From Eledone cirrhosa (Eukaryota; Mollusca; Cephalopoda; Octopoda; Eledonidae), in assembly GCA_964016885.1 (NCBI GenBank), contig OZ024743.1, positions 163,864,142 through 163,928,141 on the forward strand: a DNA stretch of 64,000 nucleotides, read 5' to 3'. Every line of letters starts with the position of its first letter. The stretch's first letter is position 1. A program made the translations under genes and the position numbers. This document shows positions 59,294 to 64,000 of the stretch, in pieces. Under the pieces are notes generated by a model. That model was given only the letters and a program-made list of their open reading frames with translations, was not told the DNA's origin and did no database searches.

Positions 59294-60950
59294 AAATTCT
59301 TAGTTCTGTTAGGCGTTTGTACCTGGTATTCGTATCTTCTACAATGGTACAAATTCTTCTGGCTAGGCAGTATGGGATGTTGCGTTTTGTATGAGGTGGA
59401 TGGCATGACTTAAAATTCAGATATTGATGGGTGTCTGTGTGTTTATAATATATATCCGTGGTAATGGTGGTGTCGTTTTTGATTATCATTATATCTAGGA
59501 ATGGTAATTTGGTCCTACTCATCTCTTTTGTGAATTGGAGAGATGAGTGTAGGTTATTCAGGAGGATATTGAACTCATCCAGAGTATCTAGAGATTCTGT
59601 CCAGATGATGAAACAGTCGTCAAGGTATCTCTTCCAAGATTTTTCAATGTACTTTCTAAAGTCAGTACTATATTTTTTCTATATACCTTAGTAGAGTTGT
59701 TGTTCTAAGTATCCCATTACAGAGTTCGCGTAAACAGGAGCAAACTTCGTTCTCATCGCTGTGCCTCTAATTTAGATGTAATTCTTTCCATTGAAGAAGA
59801 AAGTGTTGTTTTCCAGAATAAGTGTAACTGTGTCAAATATAAATGGCGCTGTGAATCGGATGGGAATCACTTCTCTATGTTTTTCCACCCAGTATTTAAC
59901 CGCCTTTATTCCTAAATCATGTGTAATGTTGGTGTAAAGGCTTACCACATCAAAACTAAGTAGAAGTGAATTCGTTTCCGTGGTTTTGGGAAGATGGGAC
60001 AGGAAGTCGATATCATCCCGGATGAAACTGGGTATGTGAATACATAGTGGTTTTAAAATAATGTCAACAAAATTGCTTAGACGTAGGTGGGGCATGTTGG
60101 ACCAGCTATAATAGGTCTAAGTTTTAAGTCTTTTGGGTGTAGTAATTTAATGTACTCACTGTTTTGTTCTCTTACTGCCAGTTGTATTTCTTTTGACTTA
60201 TGAACTTTTGGTAGGCCATACAGATTGCTGGGTTTTGGCTCAAAATTGGTGATGTAATCTCTTTCCTTATCAGTAAGTGAGTTGTGGTATTTTGAACCCA
60301 GGTTGTTGATCTTCTTCATGATGTTGTGGTCTATATTTGACGGTATTTCATGATAGAATGTTGTGTCTTTCAGTTGTTCCTCAACCAAATCCTTGTAGTA
60401 TTCAGCATCCATTATAACAACTGCACCCCCTTTATTTGCTTGTTTAATTATTATTGTTTTATCATTTTGTATACGTTTAAGTGCAGACATTTCTGATTTG
60501 TTAATGTTTGGCCTAACATTAGTATTACGTCTAAGAGGAAATTTAGACAGGATGTCAATGTATTGGTCGAGATAGATATTTCTTCCTTTTGGCGGAGTGA
60601 AATTTAATTTATTCTTTACTAGTGATTCATCACTCTCATTACTTTTATCAGTGAAGAATTCTACAAGACGTAATTTTCGACAGAATTCTTGGGTATCCTC
60701 TTTCAGTTCTTGGTGGTTGACTGTTGGAGTCGGTGTGAATTTCAGTCCTTTTGACAGAATTTGCATTTCATCATTGTCAAGATCTCTTTTAGATAAATTA
60801 ATTATTTTAGGATCTACGTGTACAGTTGTTTTGGGTATGTTTCCTCCTGGAGTTTTTCTTTTTCCGGTTTTTGTTGTCCTGACGTTAAAAAATGGATTTT
60901 TCTCTGTTCAGGATTTATATTCTTGTTGGTGTTTGCTTGAACTTTTGGTC
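59214..60950 (-). pseudogene. PLE reverse transcriptase, frameshifted
   Basis: In order on the minus strand: basic N-terminal text (NPEQRKIHFLTSGQQKPEKE near 60870); KTIIIKQANKGGAVVIMDAE, EPKPSNLYGLPKVHKSKEIQ and KLRPIIAGPTCPTY (60766-60077); frameshift; LLLSFDVVSLYTNITHDLGI (catalytic Asp block) to FFFNGKNYI (60095-59772); a stop at the next codon; then SWKRYLDDCFIIW at about 59600-59640 (catalytic YLDD), a frame break, then RTKLPFLDIMIIKND and HTDTHQYLNFKSCHPPHTKR (59522-59214). Motifs are intact within segments but the protein is broken at least three times. Confidence 0.88.
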
Positions 60951-60998
60951 GTGATATTATATTTGGTTTGGTTACGTATTTTGTCCTATTTTTGGTAT

Positions 60999-61003
<5 letters not shown>

Positions 61004-61035
<32 letters not shown>

Positions 61036-61092
61036 GTACATGCACACATATACATGTACTCCCATATATATATATATATATATATATATTTA
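61004..61092. repeat. (TA)n microsatellites with ACATGTACATGCACACATATAC spacer
   Basis: Two TA runs around a short TATG/CACA segment, upstream of the PLE coding region. Confidence 0.9.
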
Positions 61093-61219
61093 TGTAAAAG
61101 GTAACAGAAATAACAACACAATCGGTACAGTATATGGAAGGAATATATTAGGTTAACGCTTGATATAGTAGGAAGAGGGTCTTAACGTTTCGGACGCTAG
61201 TCCTTCAGCAGAAGAAAGA

Positions 61220-61540
61220 ATGAGAAATAAGATAGATTGAGGGGACGGGCGGGTTGGAATTGGAAAAAATGTCTTTAGATAAAAATAACAGATCCATTCA
61301 TATTGACATCTCTTGCAAAGGTCATTGTTGAAAGTCTCTGGATTTCGCAGAATACTTTATATTTTTTATTGGAGAAGGTAAGATATTTTTCCGCAAAAAT
61401 TTGATTGCATTGTTTTGTTTCCATTTATGTATTTTTTGAAAATGTTATTTATTCATTATAAGAATTAAATGATAGCATTCTATATGTAGATGGGCCCCCT
61501 TTATCTCCTGGCAACCAATATTTTTAGACCCAGTCTGTTA
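61220..61540. other. No gene seen
   Basis: AT-rich spacer following the CTTCAGCAGAAGAAAG segment. No motif recognised. Confidence 0.5.
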
Positions 61541-61556
61541 CTGTATATATATATAT

Positions 61557-62215
61557 ATATAAGTATGTATACGTACATACATATATGTATACAGACGTAT
61601 AGTAGTATGTATATATATACATACATGCATACATATATATATGTACGTATGGATTTACCGAACATTTATTATAATGCTCGATTTGTTTGTAAACAAACAT
61701 CCCGAATTAAGCCGTACAGTGTTTAGCAACCATTGTTGCCCTTTTGTTCAACACTGACAAAGGAACGATGTACTAGTTTCAAGCTTATTAGCTATTGTCA
61801 GCACCATATACCTTCCTGCCAGATGATTGAATGTCTGAAAGTATATACTTTCCTTATGCATATTAACGGCTGAGCAGCCTAATTTGCATATCGAGTGAGT
61901 TAATCGGCCAGGCACACCAAAAACGATAAATGGAAAAAATGAAACAAAATTTAATTTCTCACTCTTAGTACGGTTGTTACTTAAATATAAGTATGTACAC
62001 GTACATACATATATGTATACAAACGTACAGTAGTATGTATATATATACATATATGCACACATATATATATGTACGTTTGGATTTACCGAACATTTATTAT
62101 AATGCTCGGTTTGTTTGTAAACAAACATCCCGTACTAAGAGTGAAAAATGAAATTTCGTTTCAGTTTTTCCATATATATATATATGGAAAAAATGAAACG
62201 AAATTTCTTAGTAGT
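61557..62215. mobile_element. Retrozyme-like ~428-bp tandem repeat, 1.3 units
   Basis: AAGTATGTA(T/C)ACGTACATACATATATGTATAC occurs at 61561 and 61989, and GTACGT(A/T)TGGATTTACCGAACAT at 61643 and 62071, a ~428-bp period with ~95% agreement over ~150 bp. A degenerate hammerhead is at 61762-61816. The second unit ends in an inverted match: GTACTAAGAGTGAAAAATGAAATTTC (62131 on) is the reverse of GAAACAAAATTTAATTTCTCACTCTTAGTAC (61941-61970). TTTGCATATCGAG and GATAAATGGA echo the repeat at 9600-9780. Confidence 0.55.
61762..61816 (-). ncRNA. Degenerate hammerhead-like motif
   Basis: The minus strand gives GGAA..GGUG as stem I pairing with CAUC..UUCC, CUGACAA (the essential G is A), stem II AGCU-AAUA-AGCU, GAAA, then C-UA-G and UA leading into CAUC. 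The architecture matches the other motifs in the window but the core is mutated. Confidence 0.4.
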
Positions 62216-62462
62216 GTGTTAGATTTTGCCTACCACAATGTTCAATTTGTCAAGCTATTTAAACGTATGTTATTACTCTAAAGACCTACCTTGTCAAGTG
62301 CTTTGCTAACTCATTCATATCATAGGTCGAATTTGCTTGCACACTGCCAGAGATTCGATTTTACTAAGCCTCCAATTATATATATATATATATATGTGTA
62401 TGTATATATATGTGTGTGTATGTATCTATATATATATGTGTGTATGTATATATGTATATAAT
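62216..62462. other. No gene seen; microsatellite at right
   Basis: Unique-looking sequence to about 62370, then TA/TGTG/TATG microsatellite directly joining the L-A tail. Confidence 0.5.
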
Positions 62463-62463
62463 A

Positions 62464-64000
62464 TCATCATCATCATCATTTAACATCCATCTTCCACGCT
62501 AGCATGGGTCTGGACGGGAATTGTCCCACTTGAGGCCAGATTGGTTGTCTTGCTCAGGACTCTCTGGTGGGTTATCTACAGCTGGATGCCCTTCCTAACA
62601 CCAACCACGTTTATAGTGTGGACTGGGCGGTTTTTACCGTGTTACCTACACAGCCACATTACAGTGTGGACTGTGTTTTTTTGTCGTGACACCTACACAA
62701 CCTCATTTATTTAAGACTGGATGTTGAGGTACCAACATAGCTTTACATCGAAAGGGGTGGTGTAGATGGCCATGGGGGTAGGGGTAGTGGGACGAGGGTG
62801 TATTTTGGTTAAAAGGTGCCTACTGACTGTAGGTTTCGCTTTGTACTTAGGCAAGGCGGGTCTTCTGTATTACTACGTAGTGACATTATCTTGGAGAGGT
62901 GTAAGTGTGTGAGGTCGGATTTTATCAAGTCCCAAGTTTTTCTAGATCTGCCTACTCCGTAGCTACCGTCTATTTTGATCGCCCTGCACTTTGTTATACA
63001 GCTGTCATCTTTCATGCGCATCACGTGACCATACCAACGTAGTCTTCTCTCAAGTAAACAGCATCTGATCCCTCTTATTCCTAATTTCTCACTTAGTTCA
63101 TTTATGCTTTGCCGTTCGCGTATATTACTATTACACATCCAACGGAGCATGCAAGCTTCATTCCTCTCCAGTCTGCGTAGATCCTCTGCACACAAGGCCC
63201 ATGTCTCACTGCCATGTAACATCGCTGTTCGTATGCAGGCATCATACAGCCTGCCTTTTATTTTTAGAGAGAAACCTTTAGTGGCCAATAGTGGTATAAG
63301 CTCTCTGAACTTTTTCCATCCCATTCGGACTCCAGCTACAGTACTTTCGGAGCACCCTCCACCACTGCTGATTTTGTCACCCAGGTAACAGAAGGTGTCC
63401 ACTATTTCTATAGAACCATCTGGGCAATGGAATGAGCTAGTATTCTGTGGACATTTGCTGCTACTTATTGCACCAGAGCACCGACCACATATAAAATCTA
63501 TATTCTTAGTTAGCTTACCTGTGATCCCACTACATCTTTTATGCACCCATACTTTGCATTTGGGACATAAAATGGAGTTTCTGCCTACTCCTTTCCTACA
63601 CACTGAGCATGGCCATTTCCCAGATGGGACCAGTGCCCTATTCTCCTTGCTACATATTAGGACTTTAGTCTTAGACAAGTTAACTTTAAGGCCTTTTGAT
63701 TCTAGGCCATCCTTCCATGTTTGGAATTTCTTCTCTAGTTCCGCCATTGATTCGGCTATGAGTGTTAGATCATCTGCATAGAGAAGTTCCCATGGACAGC
63801 CGGTCTTGAACTCCTCCGTTATAGCTTGGAGAGCGATAATAAATAGGAGGGGGCTAAAGACGGAACCCTGATGAACACCAACTTTTACGCTAAACTCTTC
63901 ACTATATTTGTTGTTAATTCTAACCTTGCTGACTGTTTCTTTATACATGGCTTGTATAGCTCTCACAAGCCATTAATCTACACCTAGTTTTCTAAGAGCC
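62464..64000 (-). mobile_element. L-A LINE, continues beyond the window
   Basis: CATCATCATCATCATTTAACATCC marks the tail, with a microsatellite directly outside. The 3' UTR is of the GTGTTACCTACACAGCCACAT subtype (as at 14029 and 29331). Coding sequence runs on to the right edge. Only the part from mid-RT to the C terminus is visible. Confidence 0.88.
62809..64000 (-). pseudogene. L-A RT/PHD finger/C-terminal ORF, partial
   Basis: A long open stretch of 386 codons: RAIQAMYKETVSKVRINNKY, GVHQGSVFSPLLFIIALQAI, WELLYADDLTLIAESMAELE (catalytic YADD about 63773-63784), CSVCRKGVGRNSILCPKC and HKRCSGITG (finger about 63480-63610), SGGGCSESTVAGVRMGWKKF, RRLRWYGHVMRMKDD. Upstream, the codon that gives Glu in DEWLVRAIQ is TAA here (plus-strand 63973-63975), so the frame has a premature stop. 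Near the C terminus a small deletion after LSKIMSL removes the DRDLWRY residues and shifts the end. Confidence 0.85.

Larger units (their letters stand above)
58010..61215 (-). mobile_element. Penelope-like element (PLE), decayed
   Basis: About 3 kb on the minus strand: N-terminal basic region, RT split over three frames, and a C-terminal GIY-YIG endonuclease, followed by ~390 bp of 3' sequence with a hammerhead at 58159-58197. PLEs couple RT and GIY-YIG nuclease in one protein and have flanking repeats that often carry hammerheads. The 61150-61215 end (CTTAACGTTTCGGACGCTAG followed by TCCTTCAGC) resembles a PLE terminal region but may be a separate insertion, since TA microsatellites (61004-61090) separate it from the ORF. 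Confidence 0.8.

Noticed and set aside
61175..61215. Hammerhead call near the PLE distal end
   Set aside because: CUGAAGG, GGAC-UAGC-GUCC and GAAACGUU are in suggestive order, but the last core base is wrong and the stem I strands do not pair.
1..64000. LTR retrotransposons, endogenous viruses, toxin genes, host protein-coding genes
   Set aside because: No paired long direct repeats with gag/pol/integrase motifs, no viral structural motifs, and no spliced or single-exon host protein could be recognised by eye. Short host exons could still be missed.

Overview
The window looks like intergenic or intronic DNA from a cephalopod mollusc, most likely an octopus. I infer this from the dense (TA)n, (GT)n and (CAT)n microsatellites, from the tRNA-derived SINE that reads GAGTTCAAATCC..GAGGTTAACTTTGCC..GGGGTCGATAAAATAAAGTACCAG, and from many copies of a repeat tail (ACGTCCGTTCTTCCACGCTAGCATGGGTT region followed by CAT repeats) that I associate with octopus sequences. 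No host gene, host exon, rRNA, functional tRNA gene or CRISPR array could be supported. Nearly all recognisable coding sequence belongs to mobile elements, mostly broken.

Names used here: L-A, an RTE-like LINE encoding an APE endonuclease, a reverse transcriptase (RT), a PHD-type zinc finger and a C-terminal domain, ending in (GAT)n; L-B, a second LINE ending in (GAA)n; L-C, a third LINE fragment; L-D, a CR1/jockey-like LINE; L-E, a C2H2 zinc-finger 3' fragment ending in (ATGT)n; SINE-A, a tRNA-headed SINE whose tail matches L-A; SINE-B, the tRNA-derived SINE described above.

Layout. 1-1550: nested L-E 3' ends. 1.8-9.3 kb: L-A tails, TTAA-flanked MITEs, a Helitron end, SINE-A copies and minisatellites. 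9.3-10.3 kb: a ~438-bp directly repeated unit carrying hammerhead ribozyme (HHR) folds. 11-13.3 kb: a MITE, minisatellites and an old L-A tail. 14-16 kb: L-A. 17.4 kb: another HHR. 19.1-21.6 kb: L-B. 21.7-23.2 kb: a mariner with a SINE-B inserted in it, followed by more SINE-B. 25.6-29.3 kb: SINE-A, a MITE and a 28-bp satellite. 29.3-31.8 kb: an L-A copy with an uninterrupted 646-codon RT frame. 31.9-34 kb: a large palindrome and two L-A tails. 35.8-38.6 kb: L-B inserted in a SINE, a G-rich 96-bp satellite, and an internally inverted L-C copy. 38.9-43.7 kb: an old L-A, then the only L-A copy with its endonuclease. 44.1-46 kb: SINE-B and L-D. 46-50.5 kb: an autonomous Helitron relic. 51.7 kb: HHR. 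52-53.5 kb: L-A. 54.4-57.7 kb: retrozyme-like repeat, foldback element, SINE-A copies and a Helitron-like element. 58.0-61.2 kb: a Penelope-like element with an HHR on its 3' side. 61.5-62.2 kb: a second ~428-bp tandem repeat. 62.5 kb to the end: L-A.

How the parts fit. L-A appears to be the main engine: SINE-A carries its 3' tail, so it could be mobilised by L-A RT. Both elements repeatedly lie inside (TA)n microsatellites. The Penelope-like element and the HHR-bearing repeats form a second system in which self-cleaving RNA motifs accompany a GIY-YIG/RT retroelement and short non-autonomous tandem repeats. I consider the set of hammerhead folds, which are not visible as protein-coding features, the most interesting content of the window. 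All are read by eye, and none has been tested by folding software or experiment.
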